Source: Hassallia sp050875635 (lineage in GTDB: Bacteria > Cyanobacteriota > Cyanobacteriia > Cyanobacteriales > Nostocaceae). Taken from it: 64,000 bases of DNA. The notes under the pieces are model-generated. The model was not told where the DNA came from. It worked only from the letters and a program-made list of their open reading frames with translations, and made no database searches. A program made the translations under genes and the position numbers. The DNA is taken from assembly GCF_050875635.1 (NCBI RefSeq), contig NZ_JBPAOH010000017.1, forward strand, positions 18,109-82,108, read 5' to 3'. This document shows positions 50,899 to 58,749 of this stretch, in pieces. How positions within the stretch are numbered: position 1 is the first letter of the stretch; the number at the start of each line of letters is the position of its first letter.

Positions 50899-52500
50899 TT
50901 ACAATTCACCCGTAGCTAACATCTGAATAATCCGAGGAATTCCCGGATCGAATCCGCCTAAATCCCAGGAAAGCGGATCTTTTGGATCTACCAAGGTAAT
51001 CTGGTAAGGTGTCAGGGTGACATACACTGCTTTGACATCGGGATTCACATGAAGCCGATACTTAGTCAGCGCTTGACTGGGATGCTTGTAACCAGCCCAT
51101 GATTCTGAATCTGTCCAAAAGCAAACGACATCTGCTTTAAACTTATTCTTAATCATCCAGTCATAGGCTACAGATGCATCTGTTCCGCCGAAGTTTTGAT
51201 TGCTAGCTTTGCGAACAGCCGAACCAAAACTATCTTTGGCAGTAATACCCAAGTCGCGGAAGTCGGTAGCAAAGCCGCGAATCATGTAGTTTTTCTCAGC
51301 TTTTGCTGTCACCAAAGCCATTGTTGTGGCAATTTCACAGCAAGTCAGCCCCATATCCGCAACCATACCACCCATTGAACCAGAAACGTCAACGGCGTGC
51401 ATGAAGACTTTATTTGTAGGTTCCACCACATCAAAAGACAATTCAACTGCCTTTTCTAAGATGTCTACAATCCGAGAAACTGGGTTCCAAGTCTTTTGGC
51501 TGCGTCCTAATTTTCCCCCAGATTGATAAGTTTTCAAGGCTTTCAAAACATCAATCGGATGGATGCGTCCTTGACGCAGATGTTCTTTGTTGTTGAGAAC
51601 TGCTTCCACGCGCTGTAAATTCGCACTTTCTGAGGAATGCAAAACACCCAGTTCTGTTAATGAACCGAGGTTACGCAACATTGCCCCAATTGGCATTTCA
51701 GAGAAAAGTAGCTGCCAAGCAGCTTTATCCATTTTGCCCACAGGTGCAGCCATTTCGTGGGTTAAGCGTCCTTGAGTAATCGCTTCATGGGTTTGGGTGG
51801 GATTCCGCTTTAGCCATTCATACCACCAAATCTGCGCGATCGCCTGCGAAGGAATTTCCCCTGGCATTTCTTCCCAACCTTTAACCACCCACTCAAATAA
51901 TTGCCGATGATCTTCTGTAGGTGGCTTGACATGAAACAACCTTAATGCATCTCGATTGGTGAAGCCTTGACGCTGTTGATATTTCAAAAGCTGATAAGCC
52001 AAGCCTTTCACATCTTCACGAGATAGCCAATTTTTACCAGCTTCGCGTACCACCTTGCCAAATCCCCGCAGGGATTTAGTGTAACTCAACCATTCGTAGA
52101 AGTGGCTACCGGTGCGAACAACTTGGGGAAAGATTTCCATAAAAGCTTTTTTGGCTTCTGGTGTTTCACCCATCGACAGCAGCACTAATGCAAGGATAGG
52201 CGCACTGTTGTTAATGGCGCGTCCATCGCTAGCATACAAGATTTCTTCGGCAACGCGGCGGGGATTGGAAGCGATCGCCTGCTTCAAAACCGCGACAAAA
52301 TCCTCTGTTAATTCCTGCTTTCCGGCATAATAAGTGCTTTGTGCCGTGCCAACCAGCAAACAGCGACGCAACATCTGCCAAATGCCAGCATCAAACATGA
52401 ATCCACCACTACGTCCCTGAATCATCTCTGCTTCCCGTCCGGGAATAGGCTGAGATTGTGGTGTACCTGTTTTCTTTTTTGTAAAGAATTTATAATTCAT
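50899..52500 (-). CDS. rsr: Ro60 orthologue Rsr (TROVE and vWA domains)
   Basis: A 533-residue ring-shaped RNA-binding protein of the Ro60/Rsr family. In Deinococcus, Rsr binds Y RNA and tethers it to PNPase for RNA degradation and rRNA processing. The TROVE HEAT-repeat ring covers about 25-350 (signatures SRED..., TNRDALRLFHVKPP near 181-194, MPIGAMLRNLG near 269-279). The vWA domain follows with a complete MIDAS: DVSGSMGG (371-378), a Thr in NFGGTDAS and an Asp in FWTDSES. Start ATG at 52500. Four Y RNA genes lie upstream and one downstream on the same strand, strongly supporting the function. No rtcB or pnp is adjacent. Confidence 0.95.
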   Translation of the reverse strand: MNYKFFTKKKTGTPQSQPIPGREAEMIQGRSGGFMFDAGIWQMLRRCLLVGTAQSTYYAGKQELTEDFVAVLKQAIASNPRRVAEEILYASDGRAINNSAPILALVLLSMGETPEAKKAFMEIFPQVVRTGSHFYEWLSYTKSLRGFGKVVREAGKNWLSREDVKGLAYQLLKYQQRQGFTNRDALRLFHVKPPTEDHRQLFEWVVKGWEEMPGEIPSQAIAQIWWYEWLKRNPTQTHEAITQGRLTHEMAAPVGKMDKAAWQLLFSEMPIGAMLRNLGSLTELGVLHSSESANLQRVEAVLNNKEHLRQGRIHPIDVLKALKTYQSGGKLGRSQKTWNPVSRIVDILEKAVELSFDVVEPTNKVFMHAVDVSGSMGGMVADMGLTCCEIATTMALVTAKAEKNYMIRGFATDFRDLGITAKDSFGSAVRKASNQNFGGTDASVAYDWMIKNKFKADVVCFWTDSESWAGYKHPSQALTKYRLHVNPDVKAVYVTLTPYQITLVDPKDPLSWDLGGFDPGIPRIIQMLATGEL

Positions 52501-52535
52501 GACTTCATCTCCCAGCCCTTACGGGCAAAATGAAA

Positions 52536-52663
52536 GGTGGCGGAGCAGGACTTGAACCTGCGACATCCGGCTTAAGATGCGATAACCCTCATTCTTCGGC
52601 TCTTTCAAGCAAGTTGTGAAAAAGGATGTTTTCGGCGCTCTACCTAACTGAGCTACCCGCCAC
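52536..52663 (-). ncRNA. Y RNA B (tRNA-mimic), nearest upstream of rsr
   Basis: The most tRNA-like of the five, 128 nt, read from 52663. Acceptor GTGGCGG with CCGCCAC, canonical D arm GCTCAGTTAGGTAGAGC, T arm GCAGG-TTCAAGT-CCTGC, and a small anticodon-position hairpin (GCATC..GATGT). Between the D arm and that hairpin lies the Ro-binding module: TTCACAACTTGC, a GCTT-GAAA-GAGC hairpin and CGAAGAATGAGGGTTATCG. The discriminator is C and no CCA is encoded. It ends 36 nt before the rsr ATG, so processing must free it from the rsr message if they are co-transcribed. Confidence 0.85.
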
Positions 52664-52739
52664 ATATAAAGTTAGAAGTTAGGAGTTAAGAGTTAAGAGT
52701 TGAAAATGCAAAATTTTGCATTTTTTATTTTGAATTATT

Positions 52740-52870
52740 TGGTGTAGCAAGGCGGGATTTGCACCCGCATCTCCGGCGAATTAAGGGGATAGATCGTTAA
52801 AAGCGATAACCCTCATTTCTTCCGTCCCTTTTGGGCAAAATTGGCGCTTTACTATTAAGCTACTTACCAC
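52740..52870 (-). ncRNA. Y RNA C (tRNA-mimic, encoded ACCA end)
   Basis: 131 nt read from 52870. Acceptor GTGGTAA pairs with TTGCTAC (two wobbles) followed by an encoded ACCA. D arm GCTTAATAGTAAAGC lacks the usual GG in the loop. T arm GCGGG-TGCAAAT-CCCGC has G in place of the second T of the T loop. The Ro module is the shorter class: GCCAATTTT, a CCC-AAAA-GGG hairpin and GGAAGAAATGAGGGTTATCG. It is 76 nt upstream of Y RNA B. Confidence 0.82.
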
Positions 52871-52924
52871 ATAAAAAATTTTGGAGCCAAGGATTTTAGA
52901 TTTAATCTCAAATCTAAAATTAAT

Positions 52925-53052
52925 TGGTGTAGTGGGGCGGGATTTGAAGAGCGCGAATGCTCGTTTTTATACGATAACCCTCAATTCGTCGTCCTTTTCA
53001 GGCAAGTTGTGAACAAGGATGTTTAGCGCCTTACCACTTGGCTACCCACCAC
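52925..53052 (-). ncRNA. Y RNA D (tRNA-mimic, encoded ACCA, broken T stem)
   Basis: 128 nt read from 53052. Acceptor GTGGTGG pairs with CCACTAC, then encoded ACCA. D arm AGCCAAGTGGTAAGGC retains GG. Ro module as in A and B: GTTCACAACTTGCC, CCT-GAAA-AGG hairpin, CGACGAATTGAGGGTTATCG. The 3' T-stem strand CCCGC and loop TTCAAAT are intact, but the 5' strand is GCGCTC instead of GCGGG, so the T stem cannot form fully. Confidence 0.8.
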
Positions 53053-53087
53053 ATGAAAATTCGCACGTTTTGTATTTCTAATTAATT

Positions 53088-53213
53088 TGGTGTAGCAAGG
53101 CGGGATTTGAAGAGCGCATTTCCGGCGAACTAAGGGAGACACTTTCACGATAACCCTTTATTCTTCGACCCTTACGGATAAAATTGGCGCTCTACTATTG
53201 AGCTACTTGCCAC
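53088..53213 (-). ncRNA. Y RNA E (tRNA-mimic, encoded ACCA, broken T stem), first of array
   Basis: 126 nt read from 53213. Acceptor GTGGCAA pairs with TTGCTAC, then encoded ACCA. D arm GCTCAATAGTAGAGC. Short-class Ro module as in C: GCCAATTTT, ATCC-GTAA-GGGT hairpin, CGAAGAATAAAGGGTTATCG. The 5' T-stem strand is GCGCTC as in D, so the T stem is disrupted in the same way. It is the promoter-proximal unit, about 70 nt downstream of the predicted transcription start. Confidence 0.8.
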
Positions 53214-53289
53214 ATGAAGTTTTGGTTTTGAGATTCAATACAAATACTCCTAAAAGCTTACTCCTTTTTCTACATCAGCTTGTATTCAC

Positions 53290-53318
53290 AATGTAGTATA
53301 TGTAGTATACAGTGTCAA
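53290..53318 (-). promoter_or_regulatory. Promoter of the Y RNA array with TGTAGTATA repeats in the spacer
   Basis: On the minus strand TTGACA (53318-53313) is a perfect -35 box and TACATT (53295-53290) a four-of-six -10 box, with the ideal 17-nt spacing. The spacer and -10 contain a direct repeat that reads TGTAGTATA TGTAGTATA on the plus strand (53292-53309). A very similar tandem motif is found at 54687-54706. Expected start near 53283. Confidence 0.65.
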
Positions 53319-53524
53319 GTAGTTGGGGAAATTAATTTTTGAGTTCGTCAGTCTGGTAAGATTTACGAAGAAAGATTCACGCCCGTCAGCTATGCGCCCG
53401 CTGTAGATGACTATTGGTTTAAAGCCTCGTGATAAGAGGTGCGCGATCGCCTAAAATAAATAATTTTTCACTTTCACCAAATTCCATCTATTTACGGGTG
53501 CAGTTTTTCTGACTCCTCACTCCC

Positions 53525-53554
53525 GTACAGACGTTCGGTCCAAAACGTCTCTAC
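53525..53554. repeat. GTAGAGACG palindrome, copy 4 (degenerate)
   Basis: GTACAGACGTT and AACGTCTCTAC around an imperfect centre, just downstream of the 53570 gene's stop. Confidence 0.5.
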
Positions 53555-53569
53555 CGCTTTTCCTAACTC

Positions 53570-54514
53570 TTAACTCCCGAATGAGTGACTTTTTTTACTG
53601 TTATCTGCCTCTTTCTGCGCTGCTTCACTATATTCTCGATACAACTTAGTCCGAATCTGAGCTTCTTTGTAGCGACTATGATTGGATGGTACTTTACTCA
53701 TTAAATCAGAGGCTCTTTGCCACCTAGCAGCTAGATCCAACCATTGAATTGATGTTTGAGCATTTTTACCGATTGTAGAAGCTTGATTGGCAATTCTCAC
53801 GGCTGCTGCAAACAAATCTTCATCTTGGATAGAATCACTTGGTATAGGCAAAAGAGGTGGTATTTCTGGTTCTTGGTTAGTCGAAGCTGGCTCGTTCGAT
53901 TTTACCGCTGGTGATAAAGATTTAAGCACTTGTTGTGGCGTTAAATTTGATCTACCACCTAACCAAACATAAGCACTCCAACCAAGGACAAATAAAAATA
54001 AGCATAAACCCACTGTATCGAGCATCCGTCCACTAAGGGATTTTTTGCGCTTATTTTTGTTAATAACTACTAAAGCACTAGAATATTGAGACTTGGGTAA
54101 ATTTGGCTTTGCTTGTTCGATTTTACGCTCTTGGAAATCTTGAATTACTTGCTGTATTATTGTTGGTTGAGCTAAATTAATTTCCTCTGACCAAAGTAAA
54201 TTATTTTCCGGAGCGCGGGTAATTTCCTCTAACCATAGCAATTGCTGTTCTTGAACAATTCGACTGTTGATGTTAACTCGGCGAATGTTACGCGGTGCGA
54301 TTGATTCGAGAATTTGCTGGATTTGCTTGACTAGAGTTGATTGTTCAAGTTTATCGACTGATCGTGCCTCACAAAGAAGTTGTAAGACTCCATCAGCAAA
54401 GATAGCTCTGGTTCTGACACCAGAATTGGCTAATTTTTGGTTCAATACTTGAATAATCGCAGCAACGCTACCCAGGTGAGCTTGCCAAGCGATATCATTT
54501 ATCCGGTCTGTCAT
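53570..54514 (-). CDS. Cyanobacterial single-pass membrane protein of unknown function
   Basis: A 314-residue protein, start ATG at 54514 (MTDRINDIAWQAHLGSVAAI). Residues 1-90 form a conserved-looking domain (GVRTRAIFADGVLQLLCEA, IAPRNIRRVNINSRIV), which recurs in cyanobacterial proteins as I remember it. One membrane helix is at about 166-184 (LDTVGLCLFLFVLGWSAYV) after a basic stretch (NKNKRKKS), suggesting N-terminus in the cytoplasm. The outer part has a Pro-rich linker and a helical end. No enzyme motif is visible. It lies upstream of the Y RNA array on the same strand, but the array has its own promoter. Confidence 0.7.
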   Translation of the reverse strand: MTDRINDIAWQAHLGSVAAIIQVLNQKLANSGVRTRAIFADGVLQLLCEARSVDKLEQSTLVKQIQQILESIAPRNIRRVNINSRIVQEQQLLWLEEITRAPENNLLWSEEINLAQPTIIQQVIQDFQERKIEQAKPNLPKSQYSSALVVINKNKRKKSLSGRMLDTVGLCLFLFVLGWSAYVWLGGRSNLTPQQVLKSLSPAVKSNEPASTNQEPEIPPLLPIPSDSIQDEDLFAAAVRIANQASTIGKNAQTSIQWLDLAARWQRASDLMSKVPSNHSRYKEAQIRTKLYREYSEAAQKEADNSKKSHSFGS

Positions 54515-54887
54515 TTGAAGTTTAACGATAGCTTTTTAAAGAGTGAATTTTTAATAAAGTAATAAATTTATGATATTGAGGCTGATGTTTTATACACCCA
54601 TCGCCATTTTACCGATTGTATGTGTAAAAATATCACCTTGCCAAATGAAATTGTAAAAATTAAGACTCATGTTCGATTTGAGTCGGTGTAGTATATTGTA
54701 GTACATAAGAAAGCGCAAGCACTTACAGACTCTTGTCTTCAGTTTTGCAACGCCGGAAAAAAGAAGGAGAGTAAATTTTTGCTATAAGTTGTAGAAGAAG
54801 TGCATTAATCAAAAATCAAAAATTGCAGCAATTAGTTTTGACAACTGCCGAAAATCCGCGCTTTAACAAACTTGGGCAAATAAATCT
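54515..54887. other. Divergent intergenic region with TGTAGTATA-type motif
   Basis: About 370 nt between the divergent 53570 and 54888 genes. At 54687-54706 the plus strand reads TGTAGTATA T TGTAGTACA T, closely matching the tandem motif in the Y RNA promoter. A weak plus-strand promoter (TTGAGT, then TACATA 18 nt later) overlaps it. Confidence 0.45.
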
Positions 54888-56537
54888 ATGCAATTTCAGC
54901 TATTGGTAAGAAATCGGCGTAAAAAAATTGCCTTTGCACAAAAATTCTTGTGTAGTTTGTCCCTAGCTTTCGGTTTGGGTGTGGGGATGCCCTCTACTTT
55001 AGCCGCTCAAAGAGTTATTATCCGCTTAGGTCCATTTGAACAGTCAGTAGCGATCGCCGACTTAGAAAAATACGCCAAAACTGGTAAACTACCAGAAAAG
55101 CTGGAAATTTTATCTTCTGTGCTGTCACCGGAAGTACAAAAATTGCTTACAAGGCGTTTGCAAGTAGATCCGGCTGTAGCAGACAAGTTTATCGCTGATT
55201 TAGTGCGAACACCAGAAGGCAAACAATTAATTGCTTCCTTGGGTGTAGCAATACCGGGTAGTACAGTCGAAAGCTTGCAAGGAACACTTAATATAGCTTT
55301 GCGACAATTTAACGGTTTAAGCGCACTTGGTTTTTTGCGGGCTTATCCACAATCCGATGTTACCGTCGATGCAACTAGTGCGATCGCTCTATTGGTAGAA
55401 TTTAGCGCCAATCGTTTGCAAAGTCAAGCTTTGGGAGTCTTGCTTGCACGAGAATTAGCTGTAAACAGTAATATACCGTTTCGGGCAACTTTCTCACCGA
55501 CAGCGATCGGTAAAGAAACAGAGATACAGCAAACCCTAACTTTTACCGACAGACAACGAAATAGAATTATTCCTGTAGATATATATTCAAGTCGGGTTGA
55601 AGCGCAAGCACCCTTAGTAGTAATTTCCCACGGCTTTGGGGCAAATCGCAAATTTTCGGAATATTTAGCGCGTCATCTAGCATCTCACGGCATCACGGTT
55701 GCGGCAATAGAACATCCTGGTAGTAACGTTACCTCAGTTAATAGCGCTTCCGCATCTGGTAATTTAGCCGATTTGATGCCAGCATCAGAATTTATTGACC
55801 GTCCCAAAGATGTTACATTTTTATTGAATGAACTGGCAAAACTAAATTTTCAACCAGGACAACTTCAAGGAAAGCTCAATACCGAGAAAGTGACTGTAAT
55901 AGGTCATTCTTTGGGAGGTTATACAGCTTTGGCTTTAGTGGGGGGAGAATTAGACTTAAAGGATTTACGGCAATATTGTCAAAAATCTCTCACATTTGGT
56001 GAATCTCCGGGAGATTGGTTGCAATGTACGGCGGCGCCTTTAGGAGATAGGAAAATACAATTAAAAGATGAACGGGTAAAAAGTGCGATCGCGCTCAATC
56101 CTCTCGTCGGTAAACTATTTGGCAAAAACGGTTTAAGTAAAATTACCAACCCAGTTTTAATCTTAAGCGGCACTGAAGACTCCCTGACTCCAGCGCTAAA
56201 CCATCAAATCCAACCTTTTACTCAACTGCGGGGAACCAAGTATCTGCTAACTGCGATCGGTGGTACTCACTTGAGTATTAGCGACCCAGCGTATGTAGGA
56301 ACCGCAGCCACCACCATCGTTAAAGAACGGCGTGGTGTAGAAACCGAACCTTTACGTCAACTAACTCGTGGTGTCAGTTTAGCTTTTATCAAACAACTTA
56401 CACCAGAAGCGAGAACTTATCAACCTTTTCTCACATCAGCTTACGCCCAATCTTTTTCTACACCCCAACTGCCGTTACGTCTAGTTTCCGAATTACCAGC
56501 AAATATTAAACCGTGGCTGGAGTTTGTAGTTAAGTAA
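54888..56537 (+). CDS. Secreted alpha/beta hydrolase with DUF1400-type N-terminus
   Basis: A 549-residue exported hydrolase. A signal peptide covers about residues 1-40 (basic RNRRKK, hydrophobic LCSLSLAFGLGVGM, cut after LAA). The DUF1400-like region follows (about 41-150; IRLGPFEQSVAIADLEKYAKT is its opening, split here by the motif VAIADLE). The hydrolase domain (from about 225) has SHGFGANR (oxyanion), nucleophile Ser341 in GHSLGGY, acid in SGTEDSLTP and histidine in IGGTHLSI. It resembles predicted dienelactone hydrolase/platelet-activating-factor acetylhydrolase-like proteins of cyanobacteria. The substrate is unknown; a periplasmic lipase or esterase role is likely. Confidence 0.83.
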   Translation: MQFQLLVRNRRKKIAFAQKFLCSLSLAFGLGVGMPSTLAAQRVIIRLGPFEQSVAIADLEKYAKTGKLPEKLEILSSVLSPEVQKLLTRRLQVDPAVADKFIADLVRTPEGKQLIASLGVAIPGSTVESLQGTLNIALRQFNGLSALGFLRAYPQSDVTVDATSAIALLVEFSANRLQSQALGVLLARELAVNSNIPFRATFSPTAIGKETEIQQTLTFTDRQRNRIIPVDIYSSRVEAQAPLVVISHGFGANRKFSEYLARHLASHGITVAAIEHPGSNVTSVNSASASGNLADLMPASEFIDRPKDVTFLLNELAKLNFQPGQLQGKLNTEKVTVIGHSLGGYTALALVGGELDLKDLRQYCQKSLTFGESPGDWLQCTAAPLGDRKIQLKDERVKSAIALNPLVGKLFGKNGLSKITNPVLILSGTEDSLTPALNHQIQPFTQLRGTKYLLTAIGGTHLSISDPAYVGTAATTIVKERRGVETEPLRQLTRGVSLAFIKQLTPEARTYQPFLTSAYAQSFSTPQLPLRLVSELPANIKPWLEFVVK

Positions 56538-56539
56538 TT

Positions 56540-56690
56540 GGTAATTGGGCATGGGGCATTGGGCAATGGGCATTGGGCAATGGGAATTGGGTAATAGGGA
56601 ATGGGCAATGGGCAATGCGAATAAAAGATGCTTTCCATACCCTATGCCCCATGCCCTATGCCCCATGCCCATTGCCCGATTCCCTAAAAA
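56540..56690. repeat. GGGCATT/GGGCAAT and CCCCATG heptamer block
   Basis: Heptamers on one strand at 56544-56615 and their complements at 56642-56678. It starts directly after the hydrolase stop. No gene occurs between here and the RBS at 56870. Confidence 0.75.
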
Positions 56691-56879
56691 AATACTTGCC
56701 AGCGTGACACTCAAGTGCTTTAATAGCCATTGCCTTGTGTTATCGTGTCTTGCCATTTACTGCTGATTGTGATAATAAGATTACACACATTCAACACATT
56801 AAACTTAAAGGTAGGACAAGCTAGTGCCGTGTCCTTTAGATTAAATTTAAATTCTACCAAAAGCTGAATAGGAGCATAT

Positions 56880-57722
56880 ATGGAGCCGATTGTTGCTATA
56901 GTCTTAGTGCTTATAGGCTATGCGTTAGGGTCTGCAAAACTGATTAATGAAGGCAATGAAGCCTTAGTCGAGCGTTTAGGGCGGTATCATCGCAAACTTA
57001 AGCCAGGTCTGAACTTTATCGTTCCCTTGGTCGATAGTATTGTAATGGAAGATACTACACGAGAACAGATTTTAGATATTAAGCCTCAAAATGTGATCAC
57101 CAAAGATAACGTTTACCTAGAAGTTGATGGCGTTGTCAACTGGCGAATCATGAGTATGGAGAAAAGCTTTTATAAAATCGATGATATCCAAGTATCGCTA
57201 ACAAACCTGGTGATGGTTGAACTTCGTGCCAACATTGCCGATAGAACTTTAACGGAAACCATCTCTTCTAGAAATCAGATGAACCAATCGCTGTTGCAGG
57301 TTTTAAACCAGGTAAGCTCAGAATGGGGAGTTGAGATTCTTCGGGTAGATATTCAGAGTATTACACCCCCTGAAAGCGTGCAGAAGTCAATGGCAGAACA
57401 GCAAGCTGCTCAAATCAAAAAACAAGCAGCTATTACCGCAGCAGAAGGAGAGCGGGAAGCTGCAATTAAGAGAGCAGAAGCAACTAAAGAGTCAATTCGG
57501 ATACTTTCTGACGCGATAACTTCCAAACCAGAAACTAAAGAAATCCTTAAGTATCTGGTGGCTCAAGAACACTTAGAAGCTAGCCATAGACTCGGTGCCA
57601 GTACCAATGCTAAAGTCGTCTTTCTCAATCAAGGAATGTCAGAGGGAGCAATTGACCAGATGATTGGTGATACTGTAAGTACTGAAGCTAATGGCAATAC
57701 CTCTGAGAATGGTTCTGTCTAA
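56880..57722 (+). CDS. SPFH/band 7 (stomatin/prohibitin-like) protein
   Basis: A 280-residue membrane-associated SPFH protein. An N-terminal membrane helix (IVAIVLVLIGYALGSA, about 4-19) precedes the band 7 domain (INEGNEALVERLGRYHRKL, PGLNFIVPLVDSI, YLEVDGVVNWRI). A long helix rich in Ala, Glu, Lys and Gln (about 175-225, KKQAAITAAEGEREAAIKRA) mediates oligomerisation. An AGGAG 6 nt before the ATG at 56880 is a good ribosome binding site. Stomatin-like bacterial proteins (YbbK type) often pair with an NfeD membrane protease-like partner; none is adjacent. Role inferred: a membrane microdomain scaffold. Confidence 0.88.
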   Translation: MEPIVAIVLVLIGYALGSAKLINEGNEALVERLGRYHRKLKPGLNFIVPLVDSIVMEDTTREQILDIKPQNVITKDNVYLEVDGVVNWRIMSMEKSFYKIDDIQVSLTNLVMVELRANIADRTLTETISSRNQMNQSLLQVLNQVSSEWGVEILRVDIQSITPPESVQKSMAEQQAAQIKKQAAITAAEGEREAAIKRAEATKESIRILSDAITSKPETKEILKYLVAQEHLEASHRLGASTNAKVVFLNQGMSEGAIDQMIGDTVSTEANGNTSENGSV

Positions 57723-57752
57723 TCTCAAGTCTAAACCCACTTCTTAACTGAT

Positions 57753-58610
57753 TTAATCACGATGTGGAGACTGTCGCACAAGTGCATCAGCAACTAGCGA
57801 TACATCGCGCATTTCTTTGACATCGTGAACTCTCAGGATATCAGCACCATTAAAGATAGCTGCACAACACGCTGCTGCGGTTCCCCAGACTCGTGCTTTT
57901 GCGTCTGGTTGATTTAAAATGCGACCAATGAAACTTTTGCGGGATGGTCCTATTAGGATAGGGCAGTTGAGTTTTGTGAGCTTACGCAAGCGGCGAAATA
58001 TTTCTAAATTTTGCTCGTAATTCTTGGCAAAACCAATACCAGGATCGATAATTATTTTCTCTGGCTCAATACCCGCATCTGTTGCAGCTGCAATTTGCCT
58101 TGCTAAAAAACTATAAATCTCCCCCATCAAATCCTGATAATCTGTAAGTTGATGCATCGTCTCTGGGTTTCCCCGGATATGCATTAGGATAATTGGCACA
58201 TTTAATTTAGCAACTGTTGGCAACATTTCTAAGTCAAACGTGCCCCCAGAGATATCATTGACTATATCCGCCCCAGCTTCTATAGATGCTTTTGCTACAA
58301 GCGCTCTTGTTGTATCTACAGAAATTGGCGCGTTTATTTCTTTTCTGAGTACTTGCAACACCGACAGCACCCGCTCAAGTTCTTCAGCCACAGAGATTTG
58401 CGCCGCTCCGGGTCGAGTCGATTGACCACCGATATCAATAATGTCAGCACCAGCGGCTACCAGTGTTTTTGCTTGTATTAAAGCCGCAGCAACGCTGTTA
58501 AAATCGCCACCATCACTAAAGCTATCAGGCGTCACATTTAAAACGCCCATGAGATAAGTCCGCTGTCCCCAATCGAAACAGCGATCGCGAATTATCAAAT
58601 TGCTTGGCAT
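57753..58610 (-). CDS. folP: Dihydropteroate synthase
   Basis: Folate-pathway enzyme joining dihydropterin pyrophosphate to p-aminobenzoate; the sulfonamide target. The preferred start is the ATG at 58610 (MPSNLIIRDRCFDWGQ), 285 residues; a GTG two codons upstream is possible. Signatures present: LMGVLNVTPDSFSDGG (pterin/phosphate loop), IDIGGQSTRPGA, VDTTRALVA, VNDISGG, IDPGIGFAK and GPSRKSFIG. It lies downstream of tpiA on the same strand, separated by two palindromic elements (58617-58663 and 58706-58726). No sulfonamide-resistance signature can be judged by eye. Confidence 0.93.
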   Translation of the reverse strand: MPSNLIIRDRCFDWGQRTYLMGVLNVTPDSFSDGGDFNSVAAALIQAKTLVAAGADIIDIGGQSTRPGAAQISVAEELERVLSVLQVLRKEINAPISVDTTRALVAKASIEAGADIVNDISGGTFDLEMLPTVAKLNVPIILMHIRGNPETMHQLTDYQDLMGEIYSFLARQIAAATDAGIEPEKIIIDPGIGFAKNYEQNLEIFRRLRKLTKLNCPILIGPSRKSFIGRILNQPDAKARVWGTAAACCAAIFNGADILRVHDVKEMRDVSLVADALVRQSPHRD

Positions 58611-58616
58611 AAACAC

Positions 58617-58663
58617 GTAGTAAGCACTTTAGTGCTTTATTTAAACACTAAAGTGCTTACTAC
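58617..58663. repeat. Perfect 18-bp inverted repeat (GTAGTAAGCACTTTAGTG)
   Basis: Arms at 58617-58634 and 58646-58663 with an 11-nt loop. The arm itself contains the palindrome AGCACTTTAGTGCT when read into the loop. It is 7 nt upstream of the folP start, so it lies in the folP leader. Confidence 0.75.
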
Positions 58664-58705
58664 ATTCATCACAGTTGGACGCTTGAGGCAGCAGCCCACA
58701 GATTT

Positions 58706-58726
58706 GCATTCCCACGCAGAGCGTGG
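58706..58726. repeat. TTCCCACGC palindrome
   Basis: TTCCCACGC and GCGTGGGAA flank a 3-nt loop; a familiar dispersed repeat of cyanobacteria, between tpiA and folP. Confidence 0.6.
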
Positions 58727-58749
58727 GAACCAGAAGATAGAACATGGGA

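Larger units (their letters stand above)
53216..53569. other. Upstream region of the Y RNA array
   Basis: About 350 nt containing the minus-strand promoter at 53290-53318, a HIP1 site near 53443 and copy 4 of the GTAGAGACG palindrome at 53525-53554. No coding sequence is supported. Confidence 0.5.

Noticed and set aside
52536..53213. Tandem tRNA genes, some with introns or group I introns
   Set aside because: The acceptor, D and T arms look like tRNA, but the insert is 60-70 nt with a Y RNA core, the anticodon arm is abnormal, and an rsr gene is adjacent. Y RNAs explain it better.
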